DNA of 64,000 nucleotides from Sphingosinicella microcystinivorans (GCF_027941835.1 NZ_CP116005.1:3177501-3241500); one strand, 5' to 3'; positions 1-8,583 are shown, counted from the stretch's first letter. The notes: generated by a model from the sequence alone, not told the origin. Numbers and translations: made by a program.

Positions 1-424
1 TCTTCACGTGCTCGACGTTCGGCGCCGAGGTGAGGTGGGCGGTGAGGAAGCGCTGGAATTCCTGGAGGTCGTGGGCGACGATCTTCAGGATGAAGTCGAT
101 CTCGCCGTTCAGCATGTGGCACTCGCGGATCGGCGGCAGGCCGGCGACGTGCTCCTCGAAGGCGCGCAGGTCGTTTTCGGCCTGACTCTTGAGGCTGACC
201 ATCGCGAAGACCATGATGCCGTAGCCGAGCGCCTCCGGGTTGAGGTCGGCGTGGTAGCCGCGGATGATGCCGGCGGTTTCGAGCGCGCGGACGCGGCGCA
301 GCGTCGGCGGCGCGGTCAGCCCGGCGCGCGCGGCGAGCTCGACGTTGGTGAGGCGGCCCTCGTCCTGAAGACTTTTCAGGACGATCCGGTCCGTTTCGTC
401 GATAATATGTCGATTCGACGGCAT
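1..424 (-). CDS. Lrp/AsnC family transcriptional regulator (partial, 3' end off the window)
   Basis: A reading frame starting at ATG 424 runs leftwards without a stop to the window edge, giving at least 141 residues. The N-terminus (MPSNRHIIDETDRIVLKSL) is the usual start of the AsnC winged helix-turn-helix; the helix region reads VELAARAGLTAPPTLRRV. The downstream part, with GYGIMVFAMV and ECHMLNGEIDFILKIV, matches the ligand-binding RAM domain. Such proteins are amino-acid-responsive octameric regulators. The gene is divergent from the histidine kinase at 567 across a 142-bp region that holds an AT-rich repeated motif. The effector and targets cannot be told from the sequence. Confidence 0.88.
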   Translation of the reverse strand, partial: MPSNRHIIDETDRIVLKSLQDEGRLTNVELAARAGLTAPPTLRRVRALETAGIIRGYHADLNPEALGYGIMVFAMVSLKSQAENDLRAFEEHVAGLPPIRECHMLNGEIDFILKIVAHDLQEFQRFLTAHLTSAPNVEHVK

Positions 425-448
425 TCGCCGCAACCTTTCAATGATTTC

Positions 449-476
449 TTGCGAACTGTTATAATATAGTTGCGAA
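449..476. promoter_or_regulatory. AT-rich operator/promoter with two TTGCGAA repeats, between the Lrp gene and the kinase gene
   Basis: TTGCGAA occurs at 449-455 and 470-476, exactly 21 bp apart (two helical turns), flanking the AT-rich core TTATAATATA. The core contains TATAAT at 460-465 on the + strand. In this GC-rich background the stretch stands out. Lrp-type proteins bind such phased sites, so autoregulation of the leftward gene is a reasonable inference. Confidence 0.45.
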
Positions 477-566
477 GAAGCGCAATTCGAACACGTCGTA
501 AAGGCGGATTTAACCCAAAGACTTCAAAATTCCGGGCGAACGGGACACATTACGTTCCCGAAAGGA

Positions 567-2336
567 TTGCGCGATTCCGCGATGCGCCACGACGACACCA
601 TAAGAACGGCCGTTGCGCTGGCGGAGCGGGATTCTCCCGACGCCCGCGCGGCCGCCTTTCGTCAGCTCATCGACCTGTCGCTGCAAGGCAAGGATTGCGC
701 GGATGCGCGTCTGCGGCGGCGGGCGCTGAGGGCGCTGTCGCGGCTGAGCCGGGACGTGCCCGAATCGCTCCGCAACGCGATGATCGACAAGGCCGCGCGC
801 GCCGGGGCGCGCAGCCTGCACCTGCGCCTGTTCCGGGGCAGCGTGTCGCACCACTACGACCGGATGTTGCAGGTCGCGCGCCTCGACGAGCCCGAATGGT
901 GGCGGTTGGCAAGGCGGGCGCCGAGGCATCTCTACGCCGGGATGCTCTCGCGCCGTGATCTGCCGGGTCCGGTGCGCGAACTGCTTTCGGGTGGCGGCGC
1001 AGGGCCTGCCGCGGGGGGAGGGGCCGACCGGCTGTTCGTGCCCGACGCCGCCCTTGCCGCGAAGCCCGCCGAAGTGGTGGACAAGGCGCGTTTCGCGCCC
1101 GCGATGCCGTCGGCGGCGCTGGACGCGCCGGCGGCGCCCGCGCTCGAATCAGGCCGCAGCCAGATTCGGGAACTGCTCGACCGGATCTCGGCGTTTCGTT
1201 CGCGCGGGCATGAACCCGAACATGGCGAGGCCGCGGGGGAAGCCGCGCCCGAACCGCGCGAAAGCCCGACTGTCGAGGAACTGGAACGCCGGTGGACGTG
1301 GCGCTGCGACGAACAGGGCGTGCTCATCGAAAGCCCGGCGACGCCGCCGCAGCTCGTCGGGCACTGGCTCGTCGAGTTCGACAGCCCGGACGGCAGCGGG
1401 CAGGTGCGCCGCGCGGCGGAGCGCCGCGTGCCGTTCCGCGACGTGATCGTCACCTGCCAGCCGGAGCTCGAGCTTCCCGGCCGCTGGCGCATGTCCGGCC
1501 TGCCGCAGTTCGACCGCAAGACGGGCCGGTTTACGGGCTATTGGGGGAGCGCGATCGCGCTCGATCCGCCGGAGCGCATCGCCGCGGCCGCATCGCAGGC
1601 GGCGGGGCTGTTCGGCACGGGCGCCTCCAGCGAGGCGTTCGCGACGATGGCGCACGAGGTGCGCACGCCGCTCAACGCCATCATCGGCTTCGCGCAGCTG
1701 ATCGAGGGCGAAATCCTCGGCGAGGCCGGAGCCGCGTACAAGGCGCAGGCGGGCGACATATTGAAGCAGGCCGAGAAGCTGCTGAGCGCGTTCGACGACC
1801 TGTCCGACGCCGCGCGCATCGAGCAGGGCCGTTACCGCCCCGGCCTCGGCACGTTCGACGCGGCGGCGAAGGCGCGCGAGGTGATCGCGCGCTACGAGGG
1901 CCTCGCCGGGGATCGCGGCGTGGCGCTGGTGCCGTTCGTCGCCGATGCCATTCCGCCCGTCGCCTCCGATTCCTCGGTCTTCGAGCGCGCGCTGGCGCGG
2001 CTGCTGACCGCCGCCGTGGCCTGCGCCGCCGCCGACGAGGCGGTGCTGGTGATCGTGCAGGGCGAAGGCGGCGCGCTGCGCGTCGCGGTGAGCCGCCCGC
2101 GCGCGACGCTCGGCAAGAGCGAGGACGAGCTGTTCGATCCCGCGGGCATTCCCGGCGGCGAGGACGCGGCGCCGATCCTCGGCGTCGGCTTCGGGCTGAA
2201 GCTCGTCGGCAGCCTCGCCGCGACGGTCGGCGGCACGTTCCGGCTCGCGCCCCACGTCTTCGAGCTCTCCATCCCCCTCGGGCACCCGCCCCAGCGGCAG
2301 GACGACCCGCAGGAAGACGCAAGCGAGGCCTCGTAA
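567..2336 (+). CDS. Sensor histidine kinase with HisKA domain and degenerate ATP-binding domain
   Basis: A 589-residue soluble protein with no obvious membrane segment. The HisKA dimerisation/phosphoacceptor box is clear, with the phospho-accepting His at residue 363 in MAHEVRTPLNAI. The C-terminal part keeps a G2-like stretch (GVGFGLKLVGSLA), but where the N box should be it reads RLLTAAVACA with no Asn, and no DxGxG motif is visible. The N-terminal ~350 residues are Ala/Arg-rich and show no recognisable sensor domain. ATG 582 (MRHDDT) is an alternative start. No response regulator is adjacent. It may be a weak kinase, a phosphatase or a phosphotransfer protein. trxB follows about 60 bp downstream. 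Confidence 0.8.
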   Translation: MRDSAMRHDDTIRTAVALAERDSPDARAAAFRQLIDLSLQGKDCADARLRRRALRALSRLSRDVPESLRNAMIDKAARAGARSLHLRLFRGSVSHHYDRMLQVARLDEPEWWRLARRAPRHLYAGMLSRRDLPGPVRELLSGGGAGPAAGGGADRLFVPDAALAAKPAEVVDKARFAPAMPSAALDAPAAPALESGRSQIRELLDRISAFRSRGHEPEHGEAAGEAAPEPRESPTVEELERRWTWRCDEQGVLIESPATPPQLVGHWLVEFDSPDGSGQVRRAAERRVPFRDVIVTCQPELELPGRWRMSGLPQFDRKTGRFTGYWGSAIALDPPERIAAAASQAAGLFGTGASSEAFATMAHEVRTPLNAIIGFAQLIEGEILGEAGAAYKAQAGDILKQAEKLLSAFDDLSDAARIEQGRYRPGLGTFDAAAKAREVIARYEGLAGDRGVALVPFVADAIPPVASDSSVFERALARLLTAAVACAAADEAVLVIVQGEGGALRVAVSRPRATLGKSEDELFDPAGIPGGEDAAPILGVGFGLKLVGSLAATVGGTFRLAPHVFELSIPLGHPPQRQDDPQEDASEAS

Positions 2337-2395
2337 TTCGCGTATCCAGCGACTACATCTCGTGTCCGAATTCTCGGCAGCAGGGATCAGGTGCG

Positions 2396-3361
2396 ATGGG
2401 TGAGACGAAGCATGTTCGCGTGGCGGTGATCGGTTCGGGACCCGCCGGATATACGGCAGGCGTCTATGCGGCCCGCGCGGCGCTCAGTCCGGTGATCATT
2501 CGCGGCCTGCAACCGGGCGGACAGCTCACCATCACCACGGACGTCGAGAACTGGCCCGGCGAATCGATGATCATGGGCCCCGACCTCATGGAGAAGATGG
2601 CCGCGCAGGCGAAGCACGTGGGCGCGGAGATCGTCGACGACCTCGTGACCGACGTCGATTTCGGGCAGCGCCCGTTCCGGCTCACGCTCGATTCGGGAAG
2701 CGTCTATCTCGCCGATACCGTGGTGATCGCGACCGGCGCGCAGGCGCGCTGGCTCGGCCTCGAGAGCGAGGGTCGCTTCCGCGGCTTCGGCGTTTCGGCG
2801 TGCGCGACCTGCGACGGCTTCTTCTATCGCGGCAAGACGGTCGCGGTGGTCGGCGGCGGCAATACGGCGGTGGAGGAGGCGCTGTTCCTCACCAACTTCG
2901 CGCAGAAGGTGTACCTGATCCATCGCCGCGACGAACTGCGCGCGGACAAGACGAACCAGGCGCGCCTGCTCGCCAATCCGAAGGTGGAGCCGGTGTGGAA
3001 CGCAGAGGTCGCCGAGGTGATCGGCAGCACGGAGCCGCCCGGCGTCACCGGCCTCAGGCTGCGCGGGACGAGCGGCGCGCCCGACCGCGCGCTCGACGTC
3101 GACGGGCTGTTCATCGCGATCGGCCATGATCCGGCGACCGCGCTGTTCAAGGGCAAGCTGAACATGGACGAGGAGGGCTATATCCTCACCGCGCCCGACA
3201 GCACGGCGACGTCCGTGCCCGGCGTGTTCGCGGCGGGCGACGTGAAGGACAAGGTGTTCCGGCAGGCGGTGACGGCGGCCGGCATGGGCTGCATGGCGGC
3301 GCTGGAGGCCGAGCGTTTCCTCGCGCACCGCGAAGCCGGGCTCGCGGAAGCGGCCGAGTAG
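2396..3361 (+). CDS. trxB: Thioredoxin-disulfide reductase
   Basis: A 321-residue protein, the normal size for low-molecular-weight bacterial TrxB. It uses NADPH and FAD to reduce thioredoxin in the cytoplasm. The FAD dinucleotide motif GSGPAGYTAG is near the N-terminus; the redox-active pair is C136/C139 in SACATCDG; the NADPH-binding motif GGGNTAVEEAL follows; and the second FAD contact is AAGDV near the C-terminus. ATG 2396 was chosen because the FAD motif begins about ten residues later; the open frame extends further upstream, but that part overlaps the kinase gene. The LysR gene starts 2 bp after the stop, so the two may be co-transcribed. Confidence 0.97.
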   Translation: MGETKHVRVAVIGSGPAGYTAGVYAARAALSPVIIRGLQPGGQLTITTDVENWPGESMIMGPDLMEKMAAQAKHVGAEIVDDLVTDVDFGQRPFRLTLDSGSVYLADTVVIATGAQARWLGLESEGRFRGFGVSACATCDGFFYRGKTVAVVGGGNTAVEEALFLTNFAQKVYLIHRRDELRADKTNQARLLANPKVEPVWNAEVAEVIGSTEPPGVTGLRLRGTSGAPDRALDVDGLFIAIGHDPATALFKGKLNMDEEGYILTAPDSTATSVPGVFAAGDVKDKVFRQAVTAAGMGCMAALEAERFLAHREAGLAEAAE

Positions 3362-3363
3362 CC

Positions 3364-4284
3364 GTGCTCGACTGGGAAAAGCTCAGGCTTTTTCACACGG
3401 TATCGGAAGCGGGCAGCTTCACCGAGGCGTCGCGCCGGCTGGGCATGAGCCAGCCCGCGCTGTCGCGCCAGATCGCCGCGCTCGAGGACACGCTCGGCGC
3501 CAAGCTGTTCCACCGCCACGCGCGCGGGCTCGCCATGACGCACGAGGGCGAGCAGCTTGCCGCGACGACGACCGAGATGTTCGAGAGCGTCGAGCGCACG
3601 CGGCAGGCGATCGACCTTTCGAAGGACCGGCCGAGCGGGGAAATCCGGCTGACGACCACCATGTCGTTCGGCTCGACATGGCTTCCGCACATGCTGCCGG
3701 AGTTCCTCGAGCGCTATCCCGACATCAACATCAACATGGTGCTGGCGGACGACGACCTCGACCTTCAGAAGCGCGAGGCGGACGTCGCCATCCGCTTCCA
3801 CCCGTCGACGCAGAACGATCTGGTGCAGCGGCAGCTCGCCGCGATCCGCTACCGCCTGTGCGGCTCGCCCGACTATTTCGCGCGCCACGGCGTGCCGAAG
3901 ACCGTCGCCGACCTCGATAACCACCGCATCATCGCCTTCGGCGAAACCGCGCCGACGACGATTCGCGGCGTCAACTGGATCCAGGACGTCGGCCATCAGG
4001 GGCCGCCCCGGCGCGCCGTGCTGGTCGTGAACAGCGTGTTCGGCATCCTGCAGGCGGTGGAGGCCGGTGTGGGCATTGCAGCATTGCCGAGCTATCTGAT
4101 CCGCGCATCCGGCCGGGTGAAGGTCATCCTGCCGGATGTGCAGGGGCCCGTGTTCCGCACCTATTTCGTTTACGTGCCGGAACTGAGGAATGCCATTCGA
4201 ATCAAGGTATTGCGGGATTTCCTCATCGAGAAGATGACGCCCGCCTCGCTCGACATCGACGAGAGTTATGCTTTGGGCGCATAG
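3364..4284 (+). CDS. LysR family transcriptional regulator
   Basis: 306 residues starting at a GTG codon 2 bp after the trxB stop. The N-terminal winged HTH (LDWEKLRLFHTVSEAGSF, then AASRRLGMSQPALSRQI-like spacing) is typical, and residues about 90-295 form the periplasmic-binding-protein-like effector domain. The close coupling to trxB suggests co-expression, but whether it regulates trxB or distant genes is unknown; LysR proteins more often control a divergent neighbour, which is absent here. The inducer is not predictable. Confidence 0.95.
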   Translation: MLDWEKLRLFHTVSEAGSFTEASRRLGMSQPALSRQIAALEDTLGAKLFHRHARGLAMTHEGEQLAATTTEMFESVERTRQAIDLSKDRPSGEIRLTTTMSFGSTWLPHMLPEFLERYPDININMVLADDDLDLQKREADVAIRFHPSTQNDLVQRQLAAIRYRLCGSPDYFARHGVPKTVADLDNHRIIAFGETAPTTIRGVNWIQDVGHQGPPRRAVLVVNSVFGILQAVEAGVGIAALPSYLIRASGRVKVILPDVQGPVFRTYFVYVPELRNAIRIKVLRDFLIEKMTPASLDIDESYALGA

Positions 4285-4344
4285 CTGCACTGTGTTTTGC
4301 GGCAGTGCACAATGAAGGCCGATTCACCTACATCACTCTCATCG

Positions 4345-4490
4345 CAGCAATACACCGCTGCAACGGAAATCGAAGGCCCGCTCCCCTCCCTCCCCGCGGG
4401 CCTCGGTAGACGGGTCCCCGGCTTCACCTCCCTCCCTCCCAAGAAGCCGGGGACCTAACCCGTTTTCGGGGCTTCCCTTTTCTTCAGCTT
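4345..4490 (+). ncRNA. Candidate small RNA: tandem hairpins with CCTCCC-rich loops (cuckoo-RNA-like)
   Basis: Two perfect stems lie side by side between the LysR gene and walW. Hairpin 1 pairs 4374-4381 with 4396-4403 (8 bp, AGGCCCGC), with a 14-nt all-pyrimidine loop. Hairpin 2 pairs 4413-4425 with 4443-4455 (13 bp, GGTCCCCGGCTTC), with a 17-nt loop carrying three CCTCCC-like units. A short CCCG/CGGG hairpin and a T/C-rich run (4459-4485) follow and may terminate the transcript. Alphaproteobacterial 'cuckoo' sRNAs have this architecture, presenting anti-Shine-Dalgarno loops. The 5' end is a guess and no clear promoter was identified. It could instead be a double terminator for the LysR gene. 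Confidence 0.5.
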
Positions 4491-4527
4491 TACTTGCCGG
4501 AAACGTCCGAACGCTTATTGTCGGGAC

Positions 4528-5562
4528 ATGCTGGCGCCTTCGGAAAAACAGTACATCTCATTCGGCCCCGAATTCGGCCAGCGCGTGCTCGTTTTCGTCG
4601 ATACCGAAGAGGAATTCGACTGGACGCAGCCCAAGAGCCGCGATTCGACCTCGGTGAAATCGGTGAAGTCGCTGCCGAAGGTGCACAGCCTGATGCGCGG
4701 CTTCGGCATCAAGCCCGCCTACATGGTCGATTACCCGGTGGCGACGACGGCGGAGAGCGTCGAGGTGCTGCGGGGACTGTCGGAGGGCGAGGGCGCCACG
4801 ATCGGTGCGCAGCTCCACCCGTGGGTGAACCCGCCGTTCATCGAGCGGGTCGGCAGCCTCAACAGCTTCCCCGGAAACCTGCCGCGCGAGGTCGAACGCG
4901 CCAAGATCAAGGCGCTGACCGACGCCATCGCCGAGAATTTCGGCGCGGCGCCGATCGTCTACAGGGCCGGGCGCTACGGCGTCGGGCCGAACACCGAGGC
5001 GCTGCTCGACGAGCTCGGCTACCGCATGGACGTGTCGGTGCGCCCCTATTTCGACTACCGCGACGAGGGCGGCCCCAGCTTCCGGGGCATCCGCCCGCAG
5101 CTCTACTGGACGGGGCCGGAACGCCGGCTCCTCGAACTGCCGCTGACCTCCACCTTCACCGGCGGACTGCGCGTGTTCGGCGAGCGCGCCTTCGCGTTGG
5201 CGACGCGCGTGCCGCGCCTCAACGGCCTGCTGTCGCGCACCTCGCTGCTCGGCCGGGTGGCGCTGACGCCCGAGGGCATCCCGCTCGACGAGGCGATCCA
5301 GGCGATCGAACTGCTCGTCGAGGCCGGGACGCAGATCTTCTCCATCTCCTTCCATTCGCCCTCGGTGGAGCCGGGCCATACGCCCTACGTGCGCGACGCG
5401 CGCGACCTCGCCGACTTCTACGCCTGGTGGGACGGCGTGCTGACGACGCTGACGCGCGCAGGCGTGAAGCCCGCCGGCGTCGAGGAGATCGTCGCCGCGG
5501 CCCACGCCCAGCGCGACGGGAACGCCCCCGCCGCTCTTGCGGAGCAGGCCGCGAGCGTCTAA
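4528..5562 (+). CDS. WalW-type polysaccharide deacetylase-like protein
   Basis: 344 residues. The NodB-like carbohydrate esterase pattern is visible: FVDTEEEFDW at residues 23-32 supplies the acidic cluster, GAQLHPW with His97 provides a metal-ligand-type His, and YRAGRYG follows at 145-151. This matches the WalW protein family found near surface polysaccharide genes of sphingomonads. It probably acts on an N- or O-acetylated glycan; the substrate is unknown. No signal peptide is visible, so it may be cytoplasmic. It stands alone, after the candidate sRNA and before a tRNA gene. Confidence 0.82.
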   Translation: MLAPSEKQYISFGPEFGQRVLVFVDTEEEFDWTQPKSRDSTSVKSVKSLPKVHSLMRGFGIKPAYMVDYPVATTAESVEVLRGLSEGEGATIGAQLHPWVNPPFIERVGSLNSFPGNLPREVERAKIKALTDAIAENFGAAPIVYRAGRYGVGPNTEALLDELGYRMDVSVRPYFDYRDEGGPSFRGIRPQLYWTGPERRLLELPLTSTFTGGLRVFGERAFALATRVPRLNGLLSRTSLLGRVALTPEGIPLDEAIQAIELLVEAGTQIFSISFHSPSVEPGHTPYVRDARDLADFYAWWDGVLTTLTRAGVKPAGVEEIVAAAHAQRDGNAPAALAEQAASV

Positions 5563-5601
5563 GCGCTGCGGTCGTCCGGCGCGGGGAAAAGGCGGGGCGA
5601 C

Positions 5602-5677
5602 GGGCCTGTAGCTCAATGGTCAGAGCTGGCCGCTCATAACGGCTAGGTTGGGGGTTCGAGTCCCTCCGGGCCCACCA
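5602..5677 (+). tRNA. tRNA with CAU anticodon (probably tRNA-Ile2, otherwise elongator tRNA-Met)
   Basis: A 76-nt cloverleaf with encoded CCA. The acceptor pairs GGGCCTG with CGGGCCC, the anticodon stem GGCCG/CGGCT encloses the loop CTCATAA, and the T arm contains the canonical TTCGAGT. The discriminator base is A. The short D loop (AATGGTCAGAGC) and the anticodon stem resemble enterobacterial ileX more than elongator metT, so the C34 may be modified to lysidine to read AUA. Initiator tRNA is excluded because the anticodon stem lacks three consecutive G-C pairs. Confidence 0.93.
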
Positions 5678-5761
5678 CGCATCCGCCCATCGGCCGCCCA
5701 CGACGATTGAACGGCGCACTGTTTTGCGTAAGTATGACAGTATCATGATGGCGACCCCGCA

Positions 5762-7891
5762 ATGATCTTCCGCCGCCCGCGCGTCGAGTCGCTCGATCCG
5801 GACGAATACCGCGCATGGTCCGCCGAATTCGGCGGGCAGGAGCCTCCGCCGCCGGGCGAGGCGCCGAAACCGCGCCGCCGCTGGCTGCGCTGGCTCCCGA
5901 AGATCGCGGCGGGCGTGCTTCTGGTCTTCTTCGGCATCGTCGCGTGGCTGGCCATCACCGCGCCGCTCGGCAAGGCGCTCGAACCGCTGGAGACGCCCGC
6001 GCTCGTGCTCACCGCCGCCGACGGCACGCCGATCGCACGGCGGGGCAGCTTCAAGGCGGAACCGGTGGACGTGACGAAGCTGCCCGATCATGTCGGCGAG
6101 GCGTTCGTCGCGATCGAGGACCGGCGTTTCTACGACCACATCGGTATCGACATCCGCGGCATCCTGCGCGCCGCGCAGGCGAACGCCGCCGCGGGGCGCG
6201 TCGTGCAGGGCGGCTCCACGATCACGCAGCAGCTCGCCAAGACGAGCTTCCTCAGCCTCGACCGCAGCCTGACGCGCAAGGCGCAGGAGGTGATCATCGC
6301 CTTCTGGCTGGAAGCGTGGCTGACCAAGGACGAGATCCTGTCGCGCTACCTCTCCAGCGTCTATTTCGGCGACGGGGCCTATGGCCTGCGCGCGGCGTCT
6401 GAGCAGTATTTCAGCAAGGAACCCGAGCAATTGACGCTGGGCGAGGCGGCGATGCTGGCGGGGCTCGTGAAGGCGCCGTCGCGGCTGGCGCCGACCAACG
6501 ACTACGACGCGGCGCGCGAGCGCGGCAGGCTCGTGATCGCCGCGATGAAGGAGCAGGGGCTCATCACCGACGCCGAATGGCGCGGCGCCCGGCGCGCCGT
6601 GCTGCGCCCGGGCCGGAAGGGCCTGCCGACGGGGAGCTACTTCGCGGACTGGGCATGGGCCGAGGCCGCGAACAGCACGCCCGACACGTTCGGCGAGGTG
6701 AAGATCGCGACGACGCTCGACAGCCGCCTCCAGAAGCTCGCCGAGCGCGTGGTGAAGCGCAACCTCGACCGCGCGGGCTGGCACGATGTCGGCGAGGCGG
6801 CGCTTGTCGCCATGCACCCGGACGGCCGCGTCGTCGCCATGGTCGGCGGCAGGGACTATGCGAAGAGCGAGTTCAACCGCGCGGTGCAGGCGAAGCGGCA
6901 GCCGGGCTCCGCGTTCAAGCTGTTCGTCTACCTCGCGGCGCTGCGCAGCGGCATGGACGTCGATACCGAGATCGAGGACGAGCCCGTCACCATCGGCGAC
7001 TGGAGCCCCAAGAACAACGACGGCAAGTACCGCGGCCCGATCACCTTGAAGCGCGCCTTCGCGCTTTCATCGAACGTTGCGGCGGCAAGGCTGGCGAACG
7101 CGGTCGGGGCAGGGGCGATCCGCAAGGCGGCGCGCGACCTCGGCATCCGGGACGGGATCGGCGACGACCTCACCATCGCGCTCGGCACCTCGACGATGTC
7201 GCTGCTCGACCTCACCGCCGCCTACGCTGCGGTCGCGGGCGGCACGCCGCCGGTCGTGCCCTACGCAGTCTCGGCACCGCCGCAGGGCGAAGGCATGATG
7301 TCGCGCCTGCGCGCGCTCGGCGGCGACAGTCTGCCCGAGCGGGCGGCGCTGCGCGAGATGATGCGCGCGACGATCGACTACGGCACGGGCACGCGCGCCA
7401 AGCTGCCGGTCCCCGCATTCGGCAAGACCGGGACGACGCAGGACTCGCGCGATGCGATCTTCGTGGGCTTCGCGGGCGACCTCGTCGTCGGCGTCTGGGT
7501 CGGCAACGACGACAATTCGCCGATGAAGGGCGTGCTCGGCTCGACGATGCCCGCCGTGATGTGGCGCGAGTTCATGATGGAGGCGCTGCCGGAAATCCGC
7601 CAGATCGCCGAGCGTCAGGCCGAGGAGCGCCGCGCGCGCGAGGAGGAGGCGGCCGCCGCGCAGGTGGACCTTTCCGTGCTGCTCGGGCCGGACGCGGAGG
7701 CGGTGCTGCGCGGCGAGCGGATCGACGTCGCGCGCGCCGCCGTTCTGCTCGGGCAGCTCGGCAACGTGATCGCCAACACGCCGGAGGATGCCGAAGGCAT
7801 CCGTGCCGCGGCCCGCGCGCTTTCGGATCGGATCAACAAGGTGATCGCGGAAGCCGCGCCGCAACCGGAGGAGCAGGCGGCGAGACCCTAG
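5762..7891 (+). CDS. Class A penicillin-binding protein (bifunctional transglycosylase/transpeptidase)
   Basis: 709 residues: a short cytoplasmic tail, one membrane anchor at about residues 45-67, a GT51 transglycosylase domain with catalytic Glu119 in EDRRFYDH and the GGSTITQQLAK motif, then a transpeptidase domain with the nucleophile Ser383 in RQPGSAFK, an SSN motif (ALSSNVAAARL) and KTGTT with Lys555. It polymerises lipid II and cross-links peptidoglycan in the periplasm. It is shorter than E. coli PBP1a (about 850 residues) and lacks the inserted OB-like domain. The C-terminal 90 residues are charged and Ala-rich. It is monocistronic and convergent with moaE. Confidence 0.95.
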   Translation: MIFRRPRVESLDPDEYRAWSAEFGGQEPPPPGEAPKPRRRWLRWLPKIAAGVLLVFFGIVAWLAITAPLGKALEPLETPALVLTAADGTPIARRGSFKAEPVDVTKLPDHVGEAFVAIEDRRFYDHIGIDIRGILRAAQANAAAGRVVQGGSTITQQLAKTSFLSLDRSLTRKAQEVIIAFWLEAWLTKDEILSRYLSSVYFGDGAYGLRAASEQYFSKEPEQLTLGEAAMLAGLVKAPSRLAPTNDYDAARERGRLVIAAMKEQGLITDAEWRGARRAVLRPGRKGLPTGSYFADWAWAEAANSTPDTFGEVKIATTLDSRLQKLAERVVKRNLDRAGWHDVGEAALVAMHPDGRVVAMVGGRDYAKSEFNRAVQAKRQPGSAFKLFVYLAALRSGMDVDTEIEDEPVTIGDWSPKNNDGKYRGPITLKRAFALSSNVAAARLANAVGAGAIRKAARDLGIRDGIGDDLTIALGTSTMSLLDLTAAYAAVAGGTPPVVPYAVSAPPQGEGMMSRLRALGGDSLPERAALREMMRATIDYGTGTRAKLPVPAFGKTGTTQDSRDAIFVGFAGDLVVGVWVGNDDNSPMKGVLGSTMPAVMWREFMMEALPEIRQIAERQAEERRAREEEAAAAQVDLSVLLGPDAEAVLRGERIDVARAAVLLGQLGNVIANTPEDAEGIRAAARALSDRINKVIAEAAPQPEEQAARP

Positions 7892-8331
7892 CGCCGCCAG
7901 CGGTCGCGCGCGGTTTCGTCTCCCTGTTTGGCCTCGACCCACCGGCTTTCGCCGCCGGTTTCTTCCTTTTTCCAGAACGGCGCGTTCGTCTTCAGATAGT
8001 CCATCACGAATTCGCAGGCGGCAAAGGCGTCGCCGCGGTGCGCGGCGGCGACGGCGACGAGCACGATCGCATCGCCCGGAAGCAGCCTGCCGTGGCGGTG
8101 GATGACCGTTCCGCCGAGCAGCGGCCAGCGGCTCGCGGCCTCGGCGGCGATCGCTTCGAGCGCTTTGGCGGTCATCGCCGGATAATGTTCCAGCGTCAGC
8201 GCCTCGACCTCGCCGCCGCGCACGAAGCCGACGAAACTGGCGACGGCGCCGATGTCGGTGCGGTCTTCCGAAAGCGCGCGGACTTCCGCCGCCAGGTCGA
8301 ACGCCTCGGTCTGGACGCGGACGGTGATCAT
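7888..8331 (-). CDS. moaE: Molybdopterin synthase catalytic subunit MoaE
   Basis: 147 residues. MoaE transfers sulfur from the MoaD thiocarboxylate to precursor Z to make molybdopterin. Diagnostic blocks are GAVASFVGFVR, LTLEHYPAMT, VIHRHGRLLPGD, VAVAAAHRGDAFAACEFVMD and the active-site lysine region YLKTNAPFWKKE. ATG 8331 overlaps the moaD stop by 4 bp (ATGA), showing translational coupling. A longer in-frame start further upstream lies inside moaD and is rejected. Last gene of pgsA-moaD-moaE. Confidence 0.97.
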   Translation of the reverse strand: MITVRVQTEAFDLAAEVRALSEDRTDIGAVASFVGFVRGGEVEALTLEHYPAMTAKALEAIAAEAASRWPLLGGTVIHRHGRLLPGDAIVLVAVAAAHRGDAFAACEFVMDYLKTNAPFWKKEETGGESRWVEAKQGDETARDRWRR

Positions 8332-8579
8332 CCGCCGGTCACGGGCGGGAAGATGGCGAGTTCGGCGCCTTCGCGCAGCGCCGCGTCCGTATCGACGAAA
8401 TCCTGATCGAGCGCGAAGCGCAGGCGGTGCGGCTCGGCGAACGCGAACGCGTAGCCATCGCCGAGCGCGGAAAGCGCGGCGAGCGCTTCGCCGACCGTGG
8501 CCGCGGCGAGGTCGCGCGTCTCGCCGTCGAGGCCGATGCGTTCGCGCACCCACGCGAAATAGAGGAGGTTGAGCTTCAC
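8328..8579 (-). CDS. moaD: Molybdopterin synthase sulfur carrier subunit MoaD
   Basis: 83 residues with the ubiquitin-like MoaD fold: starts KLNLLYFAWVRERIG and ends FPPVTGG. The C-terminal Gly-Gly is adenylated and thiocarboxylated, then donates sulfur in molybdopterin synthesis. It begins 4 bp after the pgsA stop and overlaps moaE by 4 bp. Confidence 0.96.
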   Translation of the reverse strand: MKLNLLYFAWVRERIGLDGETRDLAAATVGEALAALSALGDGYAFAFAEPHRLRFALDQDFVDTDAALREGAELAIFPPVTGG

Positions 8580-8583
8580 GGTT

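Noticed and set aside
1292-2395. Long open frame overlapping the kinase gene and running into trxB
   Set aside because: It is a GC-driven shadow: Arg/Ala-rich, no family resemblance, and the trxB domain starts only at ATG 2396.
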